Below are positions 1-8,342 of a stretch of 33,459 nucleotides of DNA, piece by piece. Source of the stretch: Pseudomonadota bacterium (lineage in GTDB: Bacteria; Pseudomonadota; Alphaproteobacteria; Acetobacterales; Acetobacteraceae); assembly GCA_018971725.1 (NCBI GenBank), contig JAGXAE010000008.1:1-33459 (forward strand), read 5' to 3'. The translations under genes were made by a program, and so were the position numbers. How positions within the stretch are numbered: position 1 is the first letter of the stretch; every line of letters starts with the position of its first letter. The notes under the pieces were generated by a model, which had not been told where the DNA came from, did no database searches, and saw nothing but the letters and a program-made list of their open reading frames with translations.

Positions 1-1
1 G

Positions 2-418
2 CGGATGCAGGAGGCATTGCCCGCCGCCAAGCGCGCCCGGCCCAAGGCGGGGTTGAAGACCGTGCTGGCGGAGCATCTGCCCGCCCGCCTGGCCGCGCAT
101 CTAGCCGAGGCGCATCCCGGCAACCTCGCCGATTTGCCGGACAAGACCCTGCACGCGCTGGGCGCCCGGCTGAACCGGTTTGAATTCACGCCCAGCGGCA
201 CGGAGGGGTTCGCGAAAGCCGAGGTGACGGCGGGCGGGGTGGACACCGGCGGGTTGAACTCCCGTGATTGCGGCAGCAGAATTGTGCCGGGGCTTTATTT
301 CATCGGCGAGGCGGTGGACGTGACGGGCTGGCTCGGCGGTTATAACTTCCAATGGGCCTGGGCGAGCGGCCATGCCGCCGCGAAGGGGATTGAAGGGACG
401 CGACAACATGGCCAATGA
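2..418 (+). CDS. HI0933/YhiN-family FAD-dependent oxidoreductase, C-terminal part
   Basis: This is the last 138 residues of a flavoprotein whose start lies left of the window; the frame is open to the edge, so the ATG at base 5 is not the real start. The segment GGVDTGGLNSR followed by PGLYFIGEAVDVTGWLGG and YNFQWAWASG is the C-terminal FAD-binding signature of the HI0933/TIGR00275 family, whose members are about 400 residues long. The family is annotated as NAD(P)/FAD-dependent oxidoreductase, but its physiological substrate is not known. The stop codon overlaps the start of the following methyltransferase by 11 bases, which suggests co-transcription. The family call is firm; the function is not. 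Confidence 0.85.
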   Translation, partial: RMQEALPAAKRARPKAGLKTVLAEHLPARLAAHLAEAHPGNLADLPDKTLHALGARLNRFEFTPSGTEGFAKAEVTAGGVDTGGLNSRDCGSRIVPGLYFIGEAVDVTGWLGGYNFQWAWASGHAAAKGIEGTRQHGQ

Positions 419-1253
419 CAAGCAGAAAGCCTATTGGAACGAGGTGGCGGCGCCGAAATGGCTAGGCCTGGGCGGCGCCATGGAGGCGCGGCTGGCACCC
501 ATTAGCGATGTGGTGATTGCCGCCGCCGCGCTGCAACCGGGCGAACGCGTGCTGGATATTGGCTGCGGGGCTGGCGTCACCAGCCTGGAGGCCGCCCAGG
601 CGGTGGGGCCGCAGGGCCATGTTCTGGGCGTGGACATCGCCGCCCCGATGGTGAAGGCGGCACGGGCCTTGGCGGAAAAACAGGGGGCCAGCAACGCGGA
701 ATTTACGGTGGCCGACGCGCAGACGGAGGTTTTCTCACCCCCCGCGAACGTACTGATCTCCCGCTTTGGGGTGATGTTTTTCGAGGACCCTACGGCGGCC
801 TTCGCCAATCTGCGCCGCAGCGCGGCACCGGGGGCACGCATGGTGTTTGCCGCCTGGGCGCCGCTTCAAGCGAACCTGCATTGGGCGCTGCCGCTGCAGA
901 CGGTGGAGGCGCTGCTTGGCCCCGGCGCGCCGCGCACCCCGCGCGCACCCGGCCCGCTGGCATTCGACGACGCGGATTATGTTTTGTCGATTTTGCGTGA
1001 TTCTGGCTGGAAGAATGGCAAGGTGGAGGCCACGGCGGTGTATCTCAGCGGTATGGAGCTGGAGGACGAGGCGCGGGTGGCCTGCACGATGGGGCCTGCC
1101 GGCGCGCTGTTGGACGAGAAACAGGCCAGCCCCGCCCAGCGCGCGGAGGTGTATGACGCCATACTCGACGCGCTGCCGGATTATGCGGCGCTGGCGGAGG
1201 AGGGCATAAAACTGGCCGCGACCATCCACCTGATCACCGCGGACGCGCCATGA
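408..1253 (+). CDS. Class I SAM-dependent methyltransferase
   Basis: A 281-residue Rossmann-fold methyltransferase. Motif I reads VLDIGCGAGVTSLEAA near residues 48-63, followed by an acidic motif II (GVDIAAPM) that should contact the ribose of S-adenosylmethionine. I chose the ATG at 408 rather than the longer track start at 372. The sequence AAGGGA lies nine bases upstream of it, and the protein then begins MANDKQKAYWNEVAAPKW, typical of UbiE/Methyltransf_25-like enzymes. The start overlaps the preceding flavoprotein, and the stop overlaps the next gene in an ATGA, so the three genes probably form one transcript. The acceptor substrate cannot be read from the sequence. Confidence 0.85.
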   Translation: MANDKQKAYWNEVAAPKWLGLGGAMEARLAPISDVVIAAAALQPGERVLDIGCGAGVTSLEAAQAVGPQGHVLGVDIAAPMVKAARALAEKQGASNAEFTVADAQTEVFSPPANVLISRFGVMFFEDPTAAFANLRRSAAPGARMVFAAWAPLQANLHWALPLQTVEALLGPGAPRTPRAPGPLAFDDADYVLSILRDSGWKNGKVEATAVYLSGMELEDEARVACTMGPAGALLDEKQASPAQRAEVYDAILDALPDYAALAEEGIKLAATIHLITADAP

Positions 1254-1858
1254 GCCTTTCCCAGATCATGATTTTCTGTGTGGCGCTTGCCGTGATGGCG
1301 GGCACGCCAGGGCCGGGCATCGCCGCACTTGTCTCGCGCATTCTCACCAACGGGTTTTGGGATGTGCTGCCGTTTCTGGCGGCGATGTGGATCGGCGAGG
1401 CCATCTGGCTCACCGTGGCCATGCTCGGGCTTTCCGCGCTGGCACATAGCTTCGCCTTTATGTTCCTGGTCCTGAAATATGCGGGCGCGGCGTATCTGCT
1501 GTTCCTTGCCTGGAAAATGTGGCGCGCGCCGGTGAACATAGAGGATGCCGCCCTGCCCCGCCGCCGCCCGCTGCGCATGTTTGGCGCCGGGCTGATGGTG
1601 ACGCTGGGCAACCCCAAAATCATGGTGTTCTATCTGGCGGTTTTACCGGCAATTGTTGACATCCGGCATGTGACACTCGGCCGCTGGGCGATTTTAACGG
1701 CGGCACTGTTCTGCGTGCTTCCCGCCACGGACCTGACATGGAGTTTTGTCGCCACCCGCGCCCGGAAGCTGCTGCGTAGCCCGAAGGCCATGCGCGTTGC
1801 GAACCGGACGAGCGCCGGGGTGATGGCGGGGGCGGCGGCCGTGATTGCCGCGAAATAA
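1250..1858 (+). CDS. LysE/RhtB family amino-acid exporter
   Basis: A 202-residue, strongly hydrophobic inner-membrane protein with about six membrane segments. The N-terminal motif PGPGIAALVSRIL and the internal GLMVTLGNPKIMVFYLAVLP are diagnostic of the LysE/RhtB superfamily, which exports amino acids or their analogues (lysine, homoserine, threonine) by proton exchange. It starts in a four-base ATGA overlap with the methyltransferase, implying translational coupling. It ends eight bases before the convergent glycosyltransferase gene. The exported compound is unknown; coupling to a methyltransferase might mean export of a methylated product, but that is only inference. Confidence 0.88.
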   Translation: MSLSQIMIFCVALAVMAGTPGPGIAALVSRILTNGFWDVLPFLAAMWIGEAIWLTVAMLGLSALAHSFAFMFLVLKYAGAAYLLFLAWKMWRAPVNIEDAALPRRRPLRMFGAGLMVTLGNPKIMVFYLAVLPAIVDIRHVTLGRWAILTAALFCVLPATDLTWSFVATRARKLLRSPKAMRVANRTSAGVMAGAAAVIAAK

Positions 1859-1866
1859 AGCGCGGG

Positions 1867-2700
1867 TTAAACGGCGCCGAATTCAGGCACGGGCTGTTCA
1901 GTGAAGAGCGGGTTGATGCCTAGTTTTTGAAAAAGCTCCAACAGCCCGTCAACCTTCGGATTTTCGTCCGTAACCCACATCATGCTGTTGTATGATTCCT
2001 CTCCGGCATTCAGGTGTACCAGCAAATGCCAGCCAAGCCCCTTGAAGTCTGCCATCGCCTCAGAGTTGTCCACATCCACAAAGTGGCGAAGCTTTTCCTT
2101 GCTGGCCTTCACCTGTTCATCCCAGGATTTATGGTGGAAATGTACATAGATCAGGTTTGTTTCCAGCCTCCCATTATTCCGGCCTGAAATATCCTCGTGC
2201 GACCCATGGCAGAGCAGGCCAAGATTACCACCTGAAAAGAACACCTTCTGGTAAGGCAGCGCCCAGTAAGTGTTTGGGTGCCCAAGAATGTTCAGTAAGT
2301 TTTGCTTTATCTCCAGCGTCTCCGTCCGCCCGGCATAGTTTGCCAGTTCGTCCAGAATGTCTTTCTTGCTGCAGGTAAAGCTGCCGTCCTCCCTACGCAC
2401 CGCCAGGAATTCATCACAATCTATCGGCAGCAGGAAATCATAATCGCCTTCTTCGTCCATCACCCGCATCGCGTTAGTCATGAACTCGCCTTGCAAGCCG
2501 AAATCCGCCTCGGCGGGTAGCCGCACCACCCTCAACCCTTCGGCCTCATACCAAGTCAACGTATTGAGAACCTTGGGGTGGGTCGAACCATGGTCGATGA
2601 CGCAGAGATTTTGCATACCGAAGAGATGCGCGTGGTAGAGCAGCCAGGGCTCCAGGGCGTTCACCTCGTTCTTCTGCATCAGCACGCAACCGATTTTCAT
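1867..2700 (-). CDS. Glycosyltransferase family 2-like protein (GT-A fold)
   Basis: A 277-residue protein starting MKIGCVLMQKNEVNALEPWL, the usual N-terminus of Glyco_tranf_2_4 / GT92-like enzymes. An acidic DCDEF near residue 112 is a DxD-type metal and nucleotide-sugar site. The track ORF starts at 2883, but its first 61 residues look non-coding. The ATG at 2700 is preceded by GTGGAGCGGAAT, an acceptable ribosome site, and gives a family-like N-terminus. It is divergent from the flippase and sits at the edge of the polysaccharide locus, so it probably adds one sugar of the surface glycan. Donor and linkage are not known. Confidence 0.75.
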   Translation of the reverse strand: MKIGCVLMQKNEVNALEPWLLYHAHLFGMQNLCVIDHGSTHPKVLNTLTWYEAEGLRVVRLPAEADFGLQGEFMTNAMRVMDEEGDYDFLLPIDCDEFLAVRREDGSFTCSKKDILDELANYAGRTETLEIKQNLLNILGHPNTYWALPYQKVFFSGGNLGLLCHGSHEDISGRNNGRLETNLIYVHFHHKSWDEQVKASKEKLRHFVDVDNSEAMADFKGLGWHLLVHLNAGEESYNSMMWVTDENPKVDGLLELFQKLGINPLFTEQPVPEFGAV

Positions 2701-2903
2701 ATTCCGCTCCACTCGCCAGAAACAGGTAGCAGAACTGGAACGAGACCCCAAACAGAGCAGGCTCGGCTGCAACGATAGCCTGGGCAATGCTCGGCATTTG
2801 CGCGCTGGTCTAACCAGGAATATCGTACCCCTACAAAGCGCTGGCATTGGGTATGCGCTTACGGGTGGTGGTAAGCGGAGCATGTGCGGATACGGCGATC
2901 CTG

Positions 2904-4157
2904 ATGAGTAAGCTCCGAAACACCAGCATCATGCGGACCTCACTTGCCGGGGTGGTGCAGAGATTCGCACAGCTTCTTAGCTCCATCATCACCTTGCCGG
3001 TCGTCCTGCACAGTGTTGGCGTGGCTGGGTTTGGCGTGTGGGGGGCCGCGACATCGCTGGCATGGCTTTCCGGCCTGCTCGCGCTGGGGTTAGGCGGTGC
3101 GCTCGTCACACTTATCCCGCGCGGCCTCGCCACCGGACAAACGGCCGAAAATCGCGGCTATGTCACCGCCTCCCTCCAGGTCAGCATAGCCTTGGCGGCG
3201 GCTCTGCTGCTTGACTGCCTTATGGCGTGGCTGGCCGGCGTGAAGGTGCCGTCCGGCCCCTTTCTCGTGGCTGGCGTGGCTCTCATCCTCAATATCCCGC
3301 TTAACATCCATGGCTCGCTCTGGTTGTCGCTGCACAAAGGCCATATGGCCGCCTTATGGGCCACGGTGCAGACGCTACTCGGCCTCGCTTTTGTCCTTCT
3401 CGGCGCGTTTATCGGGGCGGGTGTTACCTTTATGGTGGCAGCCATTTACGGTGCCCTGCTGCTTAGCAACGCTGGTAGCCTGGCGCATGTACTCTATTTG
3501 CATCATCATATCCGCCCTTCCCGACAACGTCCGCCAACAGCGCTACGCATTGTGCTGGGCCATAGCGGGCTGCTTTTCACGCTTACCATTGCCGGCACCT
3601 GCGCCACCGCGTTCGACAACGTTTTTGCCCTGGTTTGGCTCAGCCCTGCCGCTGCGGCGCAAATGGCCGTGGCCATGCGCGTCTGTATCACGGCCACTGG
3701 CATGGTTGGCGCGGTGACGCAGGCCTTCTGGCCCAGCTTCGTCGATGCATTTGCCACCAATGACCACGCCTGGGCCCGTCGAATCTTATGGCTCGGCACG
3801 GCGGCGGTGGTTGCGTTGTCCGTCGGCGGCTCAGGGCTGCTTGTGGCCTTTGGCGCGCCGGCCTTACGCTGGTGGTTACATCAAAATCTGCATATTTCCG
3901 CGCCGCTGCTCTGGGCCATGGCGGCTTGGATCACGGGCCTGACGCTGACGAATGTTCCTGGCGCCCTGCTGAATGCCGCGCTCAAATTCAAACCGCAAAT
4001 CGCGATCTTGTCTTTCGCAGCCGCGGCAGGATTCGGTTTGAAATTTCTGGCGGCACATACGTTTGGTGTACCCGGCATTTTGCTCGTTACACCGGCGCTA
4101 TGGTTTGCGTTTGTGGCGCCTCTTTATTTCTGGATGGCCGGGCGTGTTGTTACTTGA
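2904..4157 (+). CDS. Wzx-like polysaccharide flippase / oligosaccharide transporter
   Basis: About 417 residues with roughly 12 hydrophobic segments spread over the whole length and short polar loops. This is the architecture of the MATE/Wzx superfamily that moves undecaprenyl-linked oligosaccharide across the inner membrane. The N-terminal stretch (QRFAQLLSSIITLPVVLHSVG, shortened) resembles the first helix of polysaccharide biosynthesis proteins. The start is uncertain: the track begins at a TTG (2847), with ATGs at 2853 and 2904. I prefer 2904 because the protein then starts shortly before helix 1. It is convergent with the sugar-nucleotide operon. The 179-bp gap between it and the next gene holds nothing I recognise. 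Confidence 0.72.
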   Translation: MSKLRNTSIMRTSLAGVVQRFAQLLSSIITLPVVLHSVGVAGFGVWGAATSLAWLSGLLALGLGGALVTLIPRGLATGQTAENRGYVTASLQVSIALAAALLLDCLMAWLAGVKVPSGPFLVAGVALILNIPLNIHGSLWLSLHKGHMAALWATVQTLLGLAFVLLGAFIGAGVTFMVAAIYGALLLSNAGSLAHVLYLHHHIRPSRQRPPTALRIVLGHSGLLFTLTIAGTCATAFDNVFALVWLSPAAAAQMAVAMRVCITATGMVGAVTQAFWPSFVDAFATNDHAWARRILWLGTAAVVALSVGGSGLLVAFGAPALRWWLHQNLHISAPLLWAMAAWITGLTLTNVPGALLNAALKFKPQIAILSFAAAAGFGLKFLAAHTFGVPGILLVTPALWFAFVAPLYFWMAGRVVT

Positions 4158-4336
4158 TCAAGTAGCGCACCGATACCATCGTATGGTTCACGTTGGCATC
4201 ACGTTATGCCGTATTATATTCATGGCTGAGATAATCAGCGCCGTTATTTGCAACAACAATATCCATCTGCTCTGAGCACTTGGCCTTGCATTGTAGGGAG
4301 TGCCCATGTCCCCGCGTCATATCCAAGACGATCCCC

Positions 4337-5221
4337 TTATGTTGTAGATGTCGTTAGATATGTCATCGTGTCCCTGATCTGTTGCTCCAGCCCGGAGGGT
4401 GCAAGATTTAACGAAGTAGAGTGAGACAAATACGCTTTTTCATCACCAACATAATAATCCGGCGCGCCATCCCGCCATTCCGGCCTCTGGATAACCAGCT
4501 CCTTCTCCACCACCTTCGCCGCCAGCGCCGCAAGGTCGGAAACCTCCACAGGCTCCCCCCAGCTATCGAAGACCGGAGGGGAACGCCCGGCAAGCAGTAA
4601 GCCCATGGCAATGCTCAACACGTCGTTTACATGCGCGTAACCGCGCCAGACAGGGTGCGCGGCACGCAGTGTTACCGGCCGGTTGGCAAGCAAGTCGCGC
4701 AAAATGCAGGCCAGAACATAAGAGTTCTGCTTGTTGATGAAGGGTCCGGCGATATTGAAGACGCGGATGATGACAGTGGGGATGGATAGCGCCTCTCCCA
4801 GCGCGGTGAAGCGGGTTTCGTCTTCTAGTTTACACGCGCCATAAGGGTTGGGCGGCGGCGCATAAACAGCGCCGGAGGAGGGTACAAAAATCCCCCGTGC
4901 GCCGTTGCGCTTTATGAATGATGCAACAGATTCCGAGATCATACGGTTCGCGGCAATATAATCCGCTTCATCCATCCGCGCCGCGTGTTCCCGGGTCAAA
5001 AACGCCATGTGCAGAACCAGAGCGCCAGGAAGCACCTGTTTACCTAAGGCAGAAAGCGGAAGAACGGGAATGGTTGTGCCGTCCAGCAATCTCTGCTCAC
5101 GCGCGCTGGAACCGAAGGCGTGGATGGCGGCACCCGATTTATGCGCGATCTCCAGCGCCGCCTGGCCAAGCCATCCGCCAGCACCGGTGACGACGATCGG
5201 GACGCCGCTCAATTCAAACAT
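4337..5221 (-). CDS. NAD-dependent epimerase/dehydratase (extended SDR), probable keto-sugar reductase
   Basis: A 294-residue extended short-chain dehydrogenase/reductase. The N-terminal TGAGGWLGQ is the NAD(P)-binding glycine motif, PSSGAVY carries the catalytic Ser region and YGACK is the YxxxK catalytic pair. It is the last gene of the minus-strand operon, and its ATG overlaps the end of rfbH by eight bases. In dideoxysugar loci this position is usually held by the enzyme that reduces the 4-keto-3,6-dideoxy sugar (abequose or paratose synthase type) or, in yersiniose loci, the side-chain ketone (YerF type). Which one applies here cannot be decided by eye. Confidence 0.8.
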   Translation of the reverse strand: MFELSGVPIVVTGAGGWLGQAALEIAHKSGAAIHAFGSSAREQRLLDGTTIPVLPLSALGKQVLPGALVLHMAFLTREHAARMDEADYIAANRMISESVASFIKRNGARGIFVPSSGAVYAPPPNPYGACKLEDETRFTALGEALSIPTVIIRVFNIAGPFINKQNSYVLACILRDLLANRPVTLRAAHPVWRGYAHVNDVLSIAMGLLLAGRSPPVFDSWGEPVEVSDLAALAAKVVEKELVIQRPEWRDGAPDYYVGDEKAYLSHSTSLNLAPSGLEQQIRDTMTYLTTSTT

Positions 5222-6533
5222 AAGACTTAGAGAAAGCGGAGAATTGATCGATCATGTAGCCGATATGCTCACTGGAGAGCCCAGGATAGACGCCGATCCA
5301 GAACGTATTGTTCATTACCAGATCAGCATTTGGCGTCGGCGTGGCAACTCGGAAATTTTTGCCGCGCATATAGGGTTGATGAATGAGATTGCCACCGAAA
5401 AGGTAGCGTGTGCCAATGCGCGCCTCATTCAAATGTTGTACCAGCTCCGCGCGTGAAAAGGGAGCATCCGGCCGGACGGTGAGTGGAAACCCGAACCAGG
5501 AAGGTTCGCCCCCTGGTGTGGCCTCGGGCAAAACCAAGAATGACTCAAATGGTTTAAGCCCGTCATGCAGCGCCCGAAAGTTCGCGTTGCGTGCTGCAAC
5601 AAAACCATCCAGGCGGTCGAGCTGCGTCAGCCCTATCGCCGCCTGCATGTCTGTCATTTTAAGGTTATAGCCCGCATGCGAATAGATGTATTTGTGGTCG
5701 TACCCCTGAGGCAGGCCCCCGAGTTGCCAGGAAAACCGCTGCTTGCAGGTGTTGTCGTTGCCCGGTGCGCACCAGCAGTCTCGCCCCCAGTCCCGCAATG
5801 ACTCAAGAATCCGCTTGAACTTGCTCGAATTCGTGAACACTGCGCCACCCTCTCCGGTGGTAATGTGATGCGCGGGATAGAAGCTGAGCGTTCCAACTTC
5901 GCCGAAGCTGCCTACGGCCTGCCCATCATACCGCGCTCCCAGCGCATCGCAGCAATCCTCGATGAGATATAGACCATGCCGTTTGCATAGGTTGGTGATG
6001 GCGGATAGGTCGAACGGATTACCAAGCGTGTGCGCCAATGCAACGGCGCGCGTACGTGGCGTGATGGCAGCCTCAAGGATGGAAACGTCAATATTATAAG
6101 TGGGCAAAGAGACATCCACAAAAACCGGCACCAAGCCGTTTTGCAGAATCGGATTTACGGTCGTGGGAAAGCCCGTCGCACAGGTGATGACCTCATCGCC
6201 CGGCTGCAAAGCATCCGCCCCAAGCACAGGGCTGGTGAGGGCGGTAACGGCCAGCAGATTGGCGGAAGAACCGGAATTAACCGTGAGCGCGTAGCGACTT
6301 GCTGTAGCAAGGGCGAGACGCTGCTCAAACGCATCGTTAAAGCGCCCTGTGGTAAGCCAAAAATCCAGTGCCGAATCAACAAGATTCACCATTTCTTCCT
6401 GGCCGTACACTTTGCCAGAAACCGGGACCGGGGATGAGGCCTGATTAAAAGGCTTCACGCCATGAGCAAGCTCGGCATAACGGGCCGTAAGCCGCAAAAT
6501 TTCAGCGCGCAGGGCTGTGGGATCTTCAGTCAT
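5214..6533 (-). CDS. rfbH: CDP-4-keto-6-deoxy-D-glucose 3-dehydrase (E1)
   Basis: A 439-residue DegT/DnrJ-type enzyme that removes the C3 hydroxyl of CDP-4-keto-6-deoxyglucose using PMP and an iron-sulfur cluster. [14 protein letters not shown] has His where aminotransferases carry the PLP-binding Lys, the hallmark of E1/RfbH. Four cysteines match the known C-X57-C-X1-C-X7-C [2Fe-2S] pattern: the second Cys of EDCCDALG, then CWC and NTC. The start [13 protein letters not shown] at 6533 is preferred over the track start at 6716, whose first 61 residues are an antisense shadow of rfbG. It overlaps rfbG by eight bases at its start and the SDR gene at its end. No obvious E3 reductase partner (RfbI/AscD) is seen in the window. 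Confidence 0.94.
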   Translation of the reverse strand: MTEDPTALRAEILRLTARYAELAHGVKPFNQASSPVPVSGKVYGQEEMVNLVDSALDFWLTTGRFNDAFEQRLALATASRYALTVNSGSSANLLAVTALTSPVLGADALQPGDEVITCATGFPTTVNPILQNGLVPVFVDVSLPTYNIDVSILEAAITPRTRAVALAHTLGNPFDLSAITNLCKRHGLYLIEDCCDALGARYDGQAVGSFGEVGTLSFYPAHHITTGEGGAVFTNSSKFKRILESLRDWGRDCWCAPGNDNTCKQRFSWQLGGLPQGYDHKYIYSHAGYNLKMTDMQAAIGLTQLDRLDGFVAARNANFRALHDGLKPFESFLVLPEATPGGEPSWFGFPLTVRPDAPFSRAELVQHLNEARIGTRYLFGGNLIHQPYMRGKNFRVATPTPNADLVMNNTFWIGVYPGLSSEHIGYMIDQFSAFSKSYV

Positions 6534-7572
6534 GCTGACAATAGGTCTCGATTTGGGACAAAGACATTGCATCCATGGCAGCACCATCCTGCCAGGCACG
6601 ATACCACTCGGCCGTAAAGGCAAGCGCTTCCTCAAGCAGCCAGCGGGGGCGCCAGGCAAGCTCGCACCGGGCCTTATGTGCGTCAAGCCGCAGTACCGGG
6701 GCCTCGTGCGGCGCATCTGCTTGTGGCGAGACCTCGTAACAAGCGCCTGGCCAAAGCGCCCCTAGCCGGGTGATCACCGCCTCCACGCTCGCTTCGCTCT
6801 CCGCGCTGGGGCCAAAATTCCAGGCATCTCGCCCTGCCGCGCCAAGCCACATATGTTCGGCCGCAAGCAGATAACCGCATAATGCGTCCAGCACATGCTG
6901 CCAGGGGCGGATGGCGCCTGGATTTCTGAGATGAAGTGTGTCGTTAGCAAGAGCGGCTCGAAAGAAATCCGGTATAAGCCTGTCTGAGGACCAATCGCCA
7001 CCACCGATGACATTGCCCGCACGGAGAGTGGCGATTTTTACTGAGGTGGGGAATGACGCCGCAACCAGTTCTGCCGCTGCCTTGGAGGCGCTATACGGGT
7101 CTTTACCCCCAAGTGGCGCTGTCTCCGTATGTGCGTCCGGTCCCTCGGCATAAATTTTATCGCTGGTGACAACCATCACCAATTTGACGCCCGGCGTTTT
7201 CGCCGCGGCATCCAGTAAAAAAGCCGTGCCCATTATGTTGGTGGCGTATGTTTCCAAAGGCTGCGCGTAGGAAGCACGGACAAGCGCCTGCGCCGCCAGA
7301 TGAAACACGATATCCGGCTTAAAATCATGAATCGCTTTGGCAAGAACAGCGGAATCACGGACGTCGCCGGTCTGATGAAGAAGCTTGGTCTCGACCTGGC
7401 AGAGCGTGAAAAAATTCGGGTCCGTATCTGGCGGCAGCGCATAACCATGCACGACAGCGCCAAGTTTTGAAAGCCACAGAGCCAGCCAGCCACCTTTGAA
7501 GCCGGTGTGGCCCGTGATGAAGATCCGCTTGCCAGACCAAAAATCCGTAGAAGGTAAGGGCGCGTTTACCAT
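6526..7572 (-). CDS. rfbG: CDP-glucose 4,6-dehydratase
   Basis: A 348-residue extended SDR that converts CDP-glucose to CDP-4-keto-6-deoxyglucose. [16 protein letters not shown] near residues 20-35 is the NAD-binding motif with the family-specific FKG, and [10 protein letters not shown] carries the catalytic Tyr-x-x-x-Lys. [11 protein letters not shown] and the later RPWQHV block are also typical. I use the ATG at 7572 ([12 protein letters not shown]); the track extends three codons to a TTG. It overlaps rfbF by seven bases and rfbH by eight, so the pathway enzymes are translationally coupled. Identification is strong, from motifs and from the rfbF-G-H order. Confidence 0.94.
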   Translation of the reverse strand: MVNAPLPSTDFWSGKRIFITGHTGFKGGWLALWLSKLGAVVHGYALPPDTDPNFFTLCQVETKLLHQTGDVRDSAVLAKAIHDFKPDIVFHLAAQALVRASYAQPLETYATNIMGTAFLLDAAAKTPGVKLVMVVTSDKIYAEGPDAHTETAPLGGKDPYSASKAAAELVAASFPTSVKIATLRAGNVIGGGDWSSDRLIPDFFRAALANDTLHLRNPGAIRPWQHVLDALCGYLLAAEHMWLGAAGRDAWNFGPSAESEASVEAVITRLGALWPGACYEVSPQADAPHEAPVLRLDAHKARCELAWRPRWLLEEALAFTAEWYRAWQDGAAMDAMSLSQIETYCQHD

Positions 7573-8342
7573 GTGACCCAAGGGGAAGCACCGGAAGCAT
7601 ATAGCTGTTCGAGCGTCAGGCGATCACGCAGCGTATCCATGGGTTGCCAGAAGCCGGTATGCCGGTAGGCTTGCAACTGCCCTTCCCGGGCAAGGGCTTC
7701 CATCGGGGCTTTTTCCCAAAGGGTGGAATCATCTTCGATTAAGTCTAGCGCCCCTGGGTTGAGTACGAAAAAGCCTCCGGAAATGAACCCAGCCTCTTGC
7801 TCAGGTTTTTCTTCGAAGCGTGTCACTGCGTCTCCCTCCATGTGTAACGCGCCGAAGCGTGCAAGTGGCCGTACCGCGGCGACCGTGGCGAGCTTGCCAT
7901 GCGCATGATGGAAAGCGAGTTCGGCCCCGACATCAATATCAGACACGGCATCGCCATAGGTCATGCAAAAAGCGCTATCCGAGTCGAGATATTTTCGGAT
8001 CCTGCGCAACCGCCCGCCAGTCTGGGTTTCCAGGCCGGTTTCCACCAGAGTCACGCGCCAATCTTCAGCCTGGCTCCGGTGAATGGTCATTCCGGCGCGC
8101 AGATCGATTGTGATGTCCGATGAGTAGAGATTATAGTTATAGAAATATTCTTTGATTTTTTCGCCCTTATAGCCGAGGCAAATGATAAAATCAGATATGC
8201 CGTGTTGGGCATAGATTTTCATGATGTGCCAAATGATCGGCCGGCCCCCAATCTCAACCATTGGCTTCGGCTTCACGTCAGTTTCCTCCGAAAGGCGCGA
8301 ACCGCGCCCGCCAGCAAGAATGACGGCCTTAATACCGCTCAT
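7566..8342 (-). CDS. rfbF: Glucose-1-phosphate cytidylyltransferase
   Basis: A 258-residue nucleotidyltransferase that makes CDP-glucose from glucose-1-phosphate and CTP, the entry step for CDP-linked 3,6-dideoxyhexoses. LAGGRGSRLSEE near residue 10 is the nucleotide-binding loop, and KPKPMVEIGGRPIIWHIM is highly characteristic of RfbF/DdhA; GYKGEKIKEYF and MTYGDAVSD follow as in the family. The ATG at 8342 (MSGIKAV) is favoured over the GTG at 8354: GTGGAG lies just upstream, and it forms an ATGA overlap with the stop of the ThDP gene. Confidence 0.94.
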   Translation of the reverse strand: MSGIKAVILAGGRGSRLSEETDVKPKPMVEIGGRPIIWHIMKIYAQHGISDFIICLGYKGEKIKEYFYNYNLYSSDITIDLRAGMTIHRSQAEDWRVTLVETGLETQTGGRLRRIRKYLDSDSAFCMTYGDAVSDIDVGAELAFHHAHGKLATVAAVRPLARFGALHMEGDAVTRFEEKPEQEAGFISGGFFVLNPGALDLIEDDSTLWEKAPMEALAREGQLQAYRHTGFWQPMDTLRDRLTLEQLYASGASPWVTW

